DNA of 64,000 bases from Shimia sp. GTDB lineage: Bacteria; Pseudomonadota; Alphaproteobacteria; Rhodobacterales; Rhodobacteraceae. The notes beneath the pieces are model-generated. The model was not told the origin of the DNA, did not search any database, and saw only the letters and a list, made by a program, of their open reading frames with translations. Position numbers and translations under genes: made by a program. The stretch is from assembly GCF_022448905.1 (NCBI RefSeq), contig NZ_JAKVCW010000017.1:17169-81168 (forward strand). The letters run 5' to 3'. Position 1 is the first letter of the stretch. Each line of letters starts with the position of its first letter. Of this stretch, positions 23,698 through 31,819 are shown piece after piece.

Positions 23698-25092
23698 ATG
23701 GAATACCGCAGGTTTTCACCGCAGGACTTAGAGATTGTCGTCCCGGTCCCACGTCAAAAATCCAGCATCAGTGTTGTGGGTCTTGGCTATGTCGGCGCGG
23801 TTTCAACCGCATGCCTGGCGTCGCTGGGCCACCGGGTGATTGGCGTGGATTTGGACCAGACCAAAGTGAATCAGATTGGCCTCGGCCAAAGCCCCATCCA
23901 CGAAGATCGGCTTACCGAAACCCTAACCGCGGGTGTTGAAGACGGCTTGATCAGCGCCACAGATGATCTGCGTCAAGCGGTCATCGACACGGATGTGACC
24001 TTTGTGTCTGTAGGAACCCCTACCGCTGCGGACGGGGGCTGTGATCACAACTTCATCAAGCTGGCGTGTGATGCGATGGCGCGAGGGCTGCGAGATAAAG
24101 AGGGCTTTCACGTCTTCGCCATGCGCTGCTCCATACCGCCGGGCACCACGATGAAGGTTATGGCACCCATTCTGGAGGCCGTATCGGGCAAAGCGGTAGG
24201 TCGTGATTTTGGCATCTGCTTCAACCCGGAGTTCCTGCGCGAAGGTGTGGCGATCGATGATTTCCACAACCCACCCAAAACCGTGATCGGGACCACTGAT
24301 TTCGCCACGGCAGAGATCATGCGCCGTATTTATGCGCCGGTGGACGACAAGCCCATTCTGACCACAATCGAGGTGGCCGAGACCATCAAATATGTCGACA
24401 ATGTATGGCACGCCACCAAAGTGTGTTTTGCCAATGAAGTTGGGCGTTTGTGCAAGCCCTTGGGCGTGGACAGCCACGCGGTGATGGAGATCTTCACACA
24501 GGATCAAAAACTTAACCTGTCCGCCTATTACCTGAAGCCGGGCTTTGCCTATGGCGGCTCCTGCCTGCCCAAAGAGGTGCGCGCGGTACAGCATGTGGCC
24601 AGCACCCTTGGGGTCGATCTTCCGATGATCGGCGCACTGGAACAGTCTAACGCTGAGCAAATCCAACAGGCTGTGGAGATGGTGCAGAAAACCGGCGCCA
24701 AGCGGGTGGGAATTCTGGGCCTGGCGTTCAAACCAGGCACAGATGACCTGCGGGAGAGCCCCATTCTGGAAGCCATGGCGACGCTGCAACAACAAGGCGT
24801 TGAGCTGCTCGTCCATGATGAGGCCGTGACCAAAGACACCCCTCTGGACGGGCTGGCGAGCTACACCAAGTACGGCAGCCAGGGTCTGACAAAACTGGCA
24901 GAAGGCCTCTCCGACATGCTGCGTGACGATGTCGAGAGCGTCATGGTAGCGGCCGACGTGGTGATCGTGTGCCACGCCAGCGACACTTACCGAGACGCCG
25001 TGCAGCGACACAAGAATGTGGCGGTCGTGGATGTGGTCCGGCTGTTTGACAGCGCCCCACAGGATCTCGCGATTAACGGCATTGGCTGGTGA
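23698..25092 (+). CDS. algD: GDP-mannose 6-dehydrogenase (AlgD family)
   Basis: NAD-dependent four-electron oxidation of GDP-mannose to GDP-mannuronate, the committed step of alginate synthesis; 464 residues. After a 23-residue N-terminal extension the Rossmann fold opens SVVGLGYVGAVSTACLA. Family motifs are FNPEFLREGVAIDDFHNPPK and the active-site Cys289 in GGSCLPKEVRAVQH. The C-terminal domain shows ILGLAFKPGTDDLRESP. UDP-glucose dehydrogenases share these motifs; assignment to GDP-mannose rests on the LREG-AIDDFHNPPKTVIG style and on the neighbours. AAGGAG precedes the ATG. It is likely co-transcribed with the RTX gene 44 nt downstream. Confidence 0.87.
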   Translation: MEYRRFSPQDLEIVVPVPRQKSSISVVGLGYVGAVSTACLASLGHRVIGVDLDQTKVNQIGLGQSPIHEDRLTETLTAGVEDGLISATDDLRQAVIDTDVTFVSVGTPTAADGGCDHNFIKLACDAMARGLRDKEGFHVFAMRCSIPPGTTMKVMAPILEAVSGKAVGRDFGICFNPEFLREGVAIDDFHNPPKTVIGTTDFATAEIMRRIYAPVDDKPILTTIEVAETIKYVDNVWHATKVCFANEVGRLCKPLGVDSHAVMEIFTQDQKLNLSAYYLKPGFAYGGSCLPKEVRAVQHVASTLGVDLPMIGALEQSNAEQIQQAVEMVQKTGAKRVGILGLAFKPGTDDLRESPILEAMATLQQQGVELLVHDEAVTKDTPLDGLASYTKYGSQGLTKLAEGLSDMLRDDVESVMVAADVVIVCHASDTYRDAVQRHKNVAVVDVVRLFDSAPQDLAINGIGW

Positions 25093-25136
25093 TCGGCCAA
25101 AGTCACAACCTGTTCAGACATATGTGAGGACATGAC

Positions 25137-27752
25137 ATGCCCACAAGCAACCTAAATCTCATCACTGGAACGGGCCTCTCCGACGTGCTCGATGGGACTG
25201 GCACAGGAGACTTGATCGTTGGCTTGTCCGGAGACGACAGCATCACCAGCGGCGCGGGCAACGACGCCCTGTATGGCGACTATGAACAGGCCAATCTGTT
25301 GGAAGGCACTGACAACGCAACCGGGTTTACCGACTACGCCAACAGCGGAAACTGGACGGTGTCTGCGTTGGATGGCGGCCATCAGCAGATGAGCCAAACC
25401 CTCACCACCGAAGTCGGAGGCGTTTACAATCTGTCCTTCGACCTCGCCGCCAATTTTGCGGCGGGACAGCCGGGCGCCACAGTAGAAGTGCTCATCAACG
25501 GCGCGATTGTGGGGACCTATTCCACGGAAAGCGGCGCTTACAATGCCTTTGACACAAGCTTCACTGCCATTGGCGGTGAAACCGAGATCACCTTGCGCTC
25601 GATTGACGGTCCAAGTTCGGGGCCATCGATAGATACATCCGGTCCAATCTTCCACTATGCGCGCGAGATGCAGATCGGTGGGCAGACAGTGGAAGTGGCC
25701 GCATTTGCCGACGGTCAGGCCAACCTCTATCAGGTACTGAACGGCACGCTGCATGTGTTTGATGTGGAAACTCAGACCTATGAGGTCGCGGGTGCAGCGG
25801 GCACAGTGAACGTGAACTCCATGGGCTACAACGCGCAAGACGATCTTCTGTATGCCATCGCGGTGGGAACCGGTGTTGATAGCCTCGGCAACGCGGTGCA
25901 GCGCTCTGACTTGATCATGCTGGATGCAGAGGGCAACAGTTACCGGATTGGCGAAACGCCTTATCGGTCCTGGACCGGCGACTTTGATGATCAGGGCAAC
26001 CTTTGGTCGTTTCAATCCAGCATGGACCGGATTGCGGTGATCGATGTGGATCAGCTAGACGCCAATGGAAACCCGGTGGTGACAGTGCACAAGCTCCCCA
26101 GCGCGCTTGTCACCCACCGGGTTTATGACGTGGCCTTTGATGCCAAAACTCAAAGCTTCTACGGCGTGGCGCGTCCGCCATCCGAAGGAGCAGACACCAT
26201 TCTTTTGGTGGCCGATATTTCCAGTGGCGTACCGGAGTTCACCTTGGTGCCGGTGACCTCGACGGTTGTGGACGGCGTCACGCTGGACGGCGCGCCGGCC
26301 GTGACCTTTGGCGCGGCGATCATGGACGCGGACGGCAACCTCTTTGTTGGTGGCAACTCCGGCGATCACGACATGAACAACGCCACGGGCAACAGTGGCG
26401 GCATCTACCAAGTGGTGATCGATCCCGCGACCGGCGAAGCCAGCCTTGTGTTGCTGACCGAAGCGCCCAGTTCTTACTCTAACGATGGCGCGGCTGATCC
26501 AACCGCGGAAAGTCCCTTTGTCGAGGTTGATTTGTCGTCCTCTGTTTTGATCCGTGATTTGAGCTTGGTTGCGACCACGGAGGGCGAACTGACCTACGAC
26601 GACTCGCTCGAAGGCAACGGTGGCAATGACACGCTGGACGGTGGCATTGGCGAAGATGACCTGATTGGCGGCGGTCTTGGTGACACGCTTCTGGGTGGCG
26701 ATGGCGATGACTATTTGCACGGCGGCGCAGGTCCGGATGGCAACAGCACCATTGTCTCTCACTATGACAGTGACGGGTTGCGTTATGACCAATTTGGTAA
26801 CCTTCTGCCGGAAAATGATGACTTTCTGCTGGGCGGTGAAGGCAGCGACACGCTGGAAGGGTCTGCAGGTCATGACACGTTGGACGGCGGCGAGGCCGCG
26901 GACGTTCTGAGAGGGGGATCGGGGTCTGACATGCTCTTTGGCAGCGCCGGTGACGATACGCTGTCGGGCGGTGGGCAAGACGATGTGCTGTCTGGAGGCA
27001 GCGGTGCAGATATATTGCGCGGGGGCTCTGGAGATGACGACCTCTCTGGAGGTTCTTTTGATGACGTTCTTAACGGCGGTTCCGGCAATGACAGCCTGGC
27101 TGGCGATGAAGGCGCTGATGAGCTAACAGGTGGCAGCGGCAACGACACGCTGAACGGCGGTAACGGTGCCGACCAGTTGGTTGGTGGCTCCGGGCAAGAT
27201 GCGCTTACAGGTGGCGCAGGCGATGACGATTTGCGTGGCGGCTCCGGCAATGATGCGCTGGATGGCGGCTTGGGAAGCGACAATCTCCGTGGCGGCGCGA
27301 ACGATGATGTGCTTAACGGAGGCGAGGGGCGCGACAGTCTCCGAGGCGACCGAGGCAATGACGAGCTGTCGGGTGGCGCAGGCCGCGATTATCTCAGCGG
27401 TGCGATTGGCGATGACACGCTGGATGGCGGCGCAGACGCTGATCGCCTGTATTTGGGGGCAGGGAACGACGTGGCCACTGGCGGCATCGGTGCTGACACC
27501 TTCATATTCCGCAACGACGATCTGGACGGGTCGCAAGACCTCATTCTGGACTATTCCGTTGCCGAAGGGGACCGGCTGCACCTTCGCGGTTTGGACCTTG
27601 GGGGCAGCGAAAGCGAGTACTCTGATTGGTTTGGCAACCATGTCAGCGTCAGCGGTGAAGACGTTTCCATCCAACTCGGAAACAACACAACGCTTCTGTT
27701 GCAGGACACTGCGGAAGACTTTGCACTGCTCTCAGACAGCTTTGTGTTCTAA
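25137..27752 (+). CDS. RTX calcium-binding repeat protein with beta-propeller-like N-terminal region
   Basis: Predicted secreted protein of 871 residues without an N-terminal signal peptide, as expected for type I secretion. A short RTX block (GTGLSDVLDG, GLSGDDSITSGAGNDALYG) opens it. Then comes a jelly-roll-like stretch, and a region with YNAQDDLLYAIAVG and NLFVGGNSGDHD, reminiscent of a DUF6923-type propeller. The second half is a long run of GGxGxDxLxGG nonapeptides ending with GGIGADTFIFRNDDLDGSQD and a hydrophobic secretion-type tail (TLLLQDTAEDFALLSDSFVF). No parallel beta-helix epimerase module is evident, so it is not an obvious AlgE-type mannuronan epimerase. No hlyB/hlyD-type exporter genes are present. 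Position directly after algD suggests a matrix protein. Confidence 0.82.
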   Translation: MPTSNLNLITGTGLSDVLDGTGTGDLIVGLSGDDSITSGAGNDALYGDYEQANLLEGTDNATGFTDYANSGNWTVSALDGGHQQMSQTLTTEVGGVYNLSFDLAANFAAGQPGATVEVLINGAIVGTYSTESGAYNAFDTSFTAIGGETEITLRSIDGPSSGPSIDTSGPIFHYAREMQIGGQTVEVAAFADGQANLYQVLNGTLHVFDVETQTYEVAGAAGTVNVNSMGYNAQDDLLYAIAVGTGVDSLGNAVQRSDLIMLDAEGNSYRIGETPYRSWTGDFDDQGNLWSFQSSMDRIAVIDVDQLDANGNPVVTVHKLPSALVTHRVYDVAFDAKTQSFYGVARPPSEGADTILLVADISSGVPEFTLVPVTSTVVDGVTLDGAPAVTFGAAIMDADGNLFVGGNSGDHDMNNATGNSGGIYQVVIDPATGEASLVLLTEAPSSYSNDGAADPTAESPFVEVDLSSSVLIRDLSLVATTEGELTYDDSLEGNGGNDTLDGGIGEDDLIGGGLGDTLLGGDGDDYLHGGAGPDGNSTIVSHYDSDGLRYDQFGNLLPENDDFLLGGEGSDTLEGSAGHDTLDGGEAADVLRGGSGSDMLFGSAGDDTLSGGGQDDVLSGGSGADILRGGSGDDDLSGGSFDDVLNGGSGNDSLAGDEGADELTGGSGNDTLNGGNGADQLVGGSGQDALTGGAGDDDLRGGSGNDALDGGLGSDNLRGGANDDVLNGGEGRDSLRGDRGNDELSGGAGRDYLSGAIGDDTLDGGADADRLYLGAGNDVATGGIGADTFIFRNDDLDGSQDLILDYSVAEGDRLHLRGLDLGGSESEYSDWFGNHVSVSGEDVSIQLGNNTTLLLQDTAEDFALLSDSFVF
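26611..27510 (+). repeat. Tandem RTX nonapeptide-coding repeats
   Basis: About 900 bp of degenerate 27-bp units encoding GGxGxDxLx. Their third-position changes keep them divergent at the DNA level. They are expected to form a calcium-dependent parallel beta-roll. Confidence 0.85.
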
Positions 27753-27773
27753 CGAAACCAAGGCGAGGCGGGC

Positions 27774-28490
27774 TTATTCAAAGCCTGCCTCTTTTGCGAT
27801 CAAGGCCGCCTGCGTGCGGTTTTTTGCGTTGAGTTTTTTGCACAGGGTGCGCACGTGCAGCTTGATGGTCACTTCTTGCAAATCGAGATCCCGAGCGATT
27901 TCCTTGTTGGATTGCCCTTTGCACAGACCGGTAAGAACTTGCTTCTCACGCTGGCTCAGCTGCTTCTCAAAATCGCTTTCTTCCGCTTCGCCGCCGGCAG
28001 AAAGCACACTGGCTGGTACAAAGGTTTCGCCAGCGATCATAAAACGCACCGCGTTGACCAAAGACTTGGCTCCCATGGTTTTGGGCAAAAAACCAATGGC
28101 CCCGGCTTCCAAGGCGTCTTGCGCCACTTTGTTTGGGGCAGTGCCGCTGACAATGGCAAAAGCCTGATCCGGGTAGGCCGCCACGGCGTCGATCAGGCCT
28201 TGAAGCCCGTTCATGCCCGGCATGCTGAAGTCCAGCAGAACCAGATCAAATGGACCTTTTTGGTCCAGAAGCTTCATGGCCTCAAAATAATCTGATCCGG
28301 CCACAACTGTGGCACGGCCTTCAGAGGTGATGTAGGCAGAGATGGTTTCGCGAACCATTCCGTGGTCATCAGCTAACAAAATACGCATAGAAACGGGGCG
28401 TCCTACTCTTGGGTTCTGGGAGGACCCTACGAGGCCCTGCGCGTGTAAACCAGTCGTGACACCCTGACTTTGCCGTAAATCTTGCGACAT
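27774..28490 (-). CDS. LuxR/NarL-family two-component response regulator
   Basis: Transcription factor with receiver and LuxR-type HTH domains, 238 residues from the ATG at 28490. That start has AAAGGAG 6 nt before it; a later ATG at 28388 (MRILLADDHG) would remove 34 residues and is the alternative. The receiver has the acidic pair ADDHG, phospho-acceptor Asp87 in VLLDFSMPGMNG and the lysine in FLPKTMGAKS. The HTH reads LSQREKQVLTGLCKGQSNKE, then a recognition helix around VTIKLHVRTLCKKL. It is divergent from the periplasmic protein and hybrid kinase genes, which are its likely partners. Confidence 0.9.
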   Translation of the reverse strand: MSQDLRQSQGVTTGLHAQGLVGSSQNPRVGRPVSMRILLADDHGMVRETISAYITSEGRATVVAGSDYFEAMKLLDQKGPFDLVLLDFSMPGMNGLQGLIDAVAAYPDQAFAIVSGTAPNKVAQDALEAGAIGFLPKTMGAKSLVNAVRFMIAGETFVPASVLSAGGEAEESDFEKQLSQREKQVLTGLCKGQSNKEIARDLDLQEVTIKLHVRTLCKKLNAKNRTQAALIAKEAGFE

Positions 28491-28626
28491 ACCTAGCTCC
28501 TTTAAAACCATGTGTCCTGGTGTGCCGATGCTGACACCAACAGGATAACTGCAGGTAAATTCGCATAGTTTGAGTAAAATCCGTTGGGGCATCAGATGAC
28601 CGCCAACTAGCGAAGGGTCAGACAAA

Positions 28627-28642
28627 CTATACCAAAGGTTAG
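28627..28642. promoter_or_regulatory. Second copy of the alg-cluster operator motif
   Basis: CTATACCAAAGGTTAG on the plus strand; its reverse complement matches the inverted repeat at 18844-18859 at 14 of 16 positions. It lies about 80-95 nt before the SUOX-fold gene and about 140 nt before the response regulator start, so it could serve autoregulation. Confidence 0.45.
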
Positions 28643-28722
28643 TGGCCTAGCCTGATGCCCAAACACGCACCTCGCCCCCACATGTCACCAAGAGACAAAC
28701 CAACCCAATCTCGGAGTGTCTC

Positions 28723-29244
28723 ATGCAACGTTTCAAAAAACTGCTCGCTGCCCCCACCACACCAAGCTTTCTGACCGGCGCCATCCTGCTCGCCATGGTG
28801 GCATCACAGGCCATGGCCGACACTTTGTTGACGGTCAGCGGAGATGTTTCAGCGACAGATGCGGGACTGACCTGGCAATTCGAAGAAAGCGACCTGCGCG
28901 CCCTGCCAAAAGTGCAGTTTGAGACAGACACCATTTGGACCGAAGGAACCCAGGTTTTTGAAGGCGTCTCCTTGTCCGCACTGCTTACCCATGTGGGTGC
29001 TAGCGACGGCAATCTACTGGCCACAGCCGCTAATGATTACACCGTGTCGATCCCGACGTCTGATGCGGTAGAGAATGGTCCGATAATCGCCTATCTGCGC
29101 AATGGCGAAAAAATGACCTTGCGTGACAAGGGGCCATTGTGGATCGTTTACCCATTCGCAGGCAACGACGCCTATAAAACAGAAGAGTATTATTCCCGCA
29201 GCATTTGGCAGCTTGATCGAATTGAAGTTGTTGCCAATGAGTAA
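28723..29244 (+). CDS. Periplasmic molybdopterin-oxidoreductase-fold (SUOX-like) protein, cysteine-free
   Basis: Exported protein of 173 residues: signal peptide ending near VASQAMA-DT, then a small domain that resembles the oxidoreductase molybdopterin-binding fold (TQVFEGVSLSALLTHVG; DGPLWIVYPF-like segment KGPLWIVYPFAG; terminal SIWQLDRIEV). The whole protein contains no cysteine, so the Mo-coordinating Cys of sulfite-oxidase enzymes is missing and catalysis is unlikely. It sits 36 nt before the hybrid kinase gene, so a role as a periplasmic sensory or ligand-binding partner of that kinase is a reasonable inference. Confidence 0.75.
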   Translation: MQRFKKLLAAPTTPSFLTGAILLAMVASQAMADTLLTVSGDVSATDAGLTWQFEESDLRALPKVQFETDTIWTEGTQVFEGVSLSALLTHVGASDGNLLATAANDYTVSIPTSDAVENGPIIAYLRNGEKMTLRDKGPLWIVYPFAGNDAYKTEEYYSRSIWQLDRIEVVANE

Positions 29245-29280
29245 CTTGAGGCCCACATCCCGCGCATCAGGCTCCTTCTT

Positions 29281-31770
29281 ATGAATGGCAGATGGCCGTT
29301 TGTCCTCTTCGCAGGCTTGCTATTGGCAAGCTTGCTTTTGGTTGGTGGCTTGGGGCGTACGGTGTTCACGGACCTGCGGGTTCTGTCGACCGCGCAAAAC
29401 GATGACGTGAGTTGGACGATGTCGCAGCTTGAGGTGGAGCTGTTGCGGCTGCAAAGCGCGGTGCTGTCTGCGCGGTCCAATGAGAACGCTGGGCTGGGCG
29501 AAGTCCGCAAACGCTTTGACATCTTCTACAGCCGGATCACAACGACCCGACAAAGTGCCTTCTTTGCGCCGATGGTGGAGGCCCCAACGGTGGCAGGAAG
29601 CACGGTTGCCGCCACACAGTTTTTGGACCGTAGTATCCCTTTGATCGACGGCCCGGATGAAACGCTCCAGGCTTACCTGCCCACACTGTTGTCGGACATT
29701 GATGCGTTGCGCCCAAAAGTGCGGGCCTTGGCGCTGGCAGGAGTCGACCACTTTACAACGCAGGAAACCGCAGATCGCAACCGGTTGTCGGTCACCTTAC
29801 AGCGGCTCGCCTATGGTCTGACCGCGCTGATTGCGGTGCTGTTTTTGTCGCTGGCCAGTTTGATCCAGTTGTATCGCCAAGGGCAAAGGGCCTCACAGAA
29901 GAGAGAGCAGGCGCGGGCCCGGTTTGAGGCTGTTGTGTCGTCATCGCTGAATGCGGTTCTGGTTGCGGACACAGAAGGTCATATTGTGGAGTTCAACGGC
30001 GCGGCGGAAACCGTGTTTGGCTACACGCGTGATGAGGCGTTGGGCGCGGATTTGGCGGAGCTGATTGTGCCGGAAGAGCTGCGAGAAGCACATCGGGCGG
30101 GGATGAAACGGTTTGTGGAAACCGGCGAACGCAAAGTTATCGGGGCAGGGCGCGTGCGCCTGAAAGGGATGCGCAAAGGCGGCGAGGTCTTTCCGGTGGA
30201 GCTGTCTATCTCCCTGTCGGAGGCCAGTGGCGAAACGGTGTTTGTGTCGTTCCTGCGGGACATCACCAAAGAGCTGAAAGCTGAAGAGGATTTAAAAGAC
30301 GCGCTGGAAAAAGCGCAGGTGGGCGAAAAGGCGAAGTCCAACCTGCTGACCGTCATGAGCCATGAAATGCGCACACCGCTGAATGGTATTTTGGGGTCAC
30401 TTGAGTTGATGGATCAGTCAGACCTGAGTGACGCGCAAAAACGGCATTTGGCGTCGATTGGTATTTCCGGCGAGTTGCTGCTGTCCCATGTCAACGACGT
30501 TTTGGATTTGTCCTCTTTGACGTCTGAGGCTGAGGCTCCCAAACATGCGCTCTTCAACCTCACAGATTTGGTGCAGGACGTGGTGGACAGCCTGCAAAGC
30601 AACGCTTCCCAGCATGCAAACGCGCTTTCAGTAGACTTCCTGACGGAGGATCTGCAAACCGTGAGTGGGGATCGTGGCTCCTTGCAGCGCTGCCTGGTGA
30701 ACTTGGTTGGCAATGCGCTGAAATTCACCCGTGAGGGCAGCGTCGCAATAGAGGTTGAACGAGTGTCTTCTGGCGATCTGGTCGAGTTCAGAGTGGCCGA
30801 CACCGGGGTTGGTATTGCGCCGGAAAACCTCAGCCGGATTTTTGAAGAGTTTGTCACGATCGACACCGCCTTTGATCGGGAGAATTCCGGCACAGGGCTC
30901 GGGCTGGCCATCACCAAACGCTTGATCGAGCGCAACGGAGGCGAATTGGAGGCTGACAGCCTGTTGGGAGAGGGCAGCCTGTTTACCTTCCGCTTGCCTT
31001 TGCCAACCACGACGGATGTGGCGGACCTTCAAACGCATGCGACCGCGCATTCCTTACGGGACTTGCCTGCAGGGTTTCGGGCTCTGGTGGTGGATGACAA
31101 CGACATCAACCGCGAAATCCTCACAGACATTGTCCGCGATCTGGGGGGCGTCACGCAGGAAGCTAGTAACGGCTTTGAGGCAATAGAAACCTGCGAGACT
31201 TCGGGTTTCGACGTTTTGCTTCTGGACATCAGCATGCCAGGTATCGACGGGTTGGAAACGCTGAAGCGTATTCGAGAAGGCACGTCACCAAATGTCGCGA
31301 CACCGGCCGTGGCTGTCACCGCACATGCGGCGCAAAAGGACCATGAGGCCATTCTGGCGCAAGATTTTCAAACGCTGATCCTAAAGCCGGTGCGACGGGC
31401 CGCGATCCATGGTGCTTTGGCCGATGTGTTCGGTGTGGGAGATGGCGTCGAAGCGTTTACAGCCGCGACGCAAGACGCCCCAGAGTTTCTGAAGCAATTT
31501 GGCCTCGAGCGCTATACAGAAGCCGTACAGGAAACTCAGGCAGAGATTTCACAGTTCCTGACCGGGAAGCAAGTCACCGACCCGTTGACGGAAGCGGAAC
31601 GAGAAGAAGCGCACCGTTTGTCTGGGTCTGCCGCAGTCTTGGGGTGGATGGAGCTTTGGGGCGCGCTGCAAGCGGTGCAAAACGCGCCTGAAGACCGCTG
31701 GGGGGCACATTTGAACCACTTGCAGTCTGAATTCGATCGTGTGTTCCCAGATCAAATACATCAGCGCTAA
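29281..31770 (+). CDS. Hybrid sensor histidine kinase (PAS-HisKA-HATPase-REC-HPt)
   Basis: Membrane sensor kinase of 829 residues. An N-terminal helix (FVLFAGLLLASLLLVGG), about 150 periplasmic residues and a second helix near 180-200 (LTALIAVLFLSLASLIQLY) come first. A PAS domain follows (about 215-335, NAVLVADTEGHIVEFNGAAE). HisKA carries His361 in MSHEMRTPLNG; the ATPase domain has NLVGNALKFT, DTGVGIAPE and GTGLGLAITK. The receiver has Asp649 in LLLDISMPGIDG. The C-terminal HPt-like segment has His778 in EEAHRLSGSAAVLG. All phosphorelay residues are present, so signal can pass H-D-H to the LuxR-type regulator. No convincing ribosome binding site precedes the ATG; coupling to the upstream gene is likely. 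Confidence 0.92.
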   Translation: MNGRWPFVLFAGLLLASLLLVGGLGRTVFTDLRVLSTAQNDDVSWTMSQLEVELLRLQSAVLSARSNENAGLGEVRKRFDIFYSRITTTRQSAFFAPMVEAPTVAGSTVAATQFLDRSIPLIDGPDETLQAYLPTLLSDIDALRPKVRALALAGVDHFTTQETADRNRLSVTLQRLAYGLTALIAVLFLSLASLIQLYRQGQRASQKREQARARFEAVVSSSLNAVLVADTEGHIVEFNGAAETVFGYTRDEALGADLAELIVPEELREAHRAGMKRFVETGERKVIGAGRVRLKGMRKGGEVFPVELSISLSEASGETVFVSFLRDITKELKAEEDLKDALEKAQVGEKAKSNLLTVMSHEMRTPLNGILGSLELMDQSDLSDAQKRHLASIGISGELLLSHVNDVLDLSSLTSEAEAPKHALFNLTDLVQDVVDSLQSNASQHANALSVDFLTEDLQTVSGDRGSLQRCLVNLVGNALKFTREGSVAIEVERVSSGDLVEFRVADTGVGIAPENLSRIFEEFVTIDTAFDRENSGTGLGLAITKRLIERNGGELEADSLLGEGSLFTFRLPLPTTTDVADLQTHATAHSLRDLPAGFRALVVDDNDINREILTDIVRDLGGVTQEASNGFEAIETCETSGFDVLLLDISMPGIDGLETLKRIREGTSPNVATPAVAVTAHAAQKDHEAILAQDFQTLILKPVRRAAIHGALADVFGVGDGVEAFTAATQDAPEFLKQFGLERYTEAVQETQAEISQFLTGKQVTDPLTEAEREEAHRLSGSAAVLGWMELWGALQAVQNAPEDRWGAHLNHLQSEFDRVFPDQIHQR

Positions 31771-31775
31771 AACCA

Positions 31776-31802
31776 AAAAGGGGCGCTGGGTGCGCCCCTT
31801 TT
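31776..31802. terminator. Bidirectional terminator between the kinase and the Sel1-type gene
   Basis: Stem AAAAGGGGCGC (31776-31786) / GCGCCCCTTTT (31792-31802) with loop TGGGT. A-run and T-run on either side let it work for both convergent genes. Confidence 0.9.
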
Positions 31803-31819
31803 ATCGGTCTGTGTTTGGA

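Noticed and set aside
26611..27510. CRISPR-like regular repeats
   Set aside because: The periodicity is 27 bp in frame and encodes RTX nonapeptides; no constant repeat or unique spacers.
25137..27752. AlgE-type secreted mannuronan C5-epimerase
   Set aside because: It has RTX repeats as in AlgE R-modules, but no beta-helix catalytic module or its active-site motif was seen.
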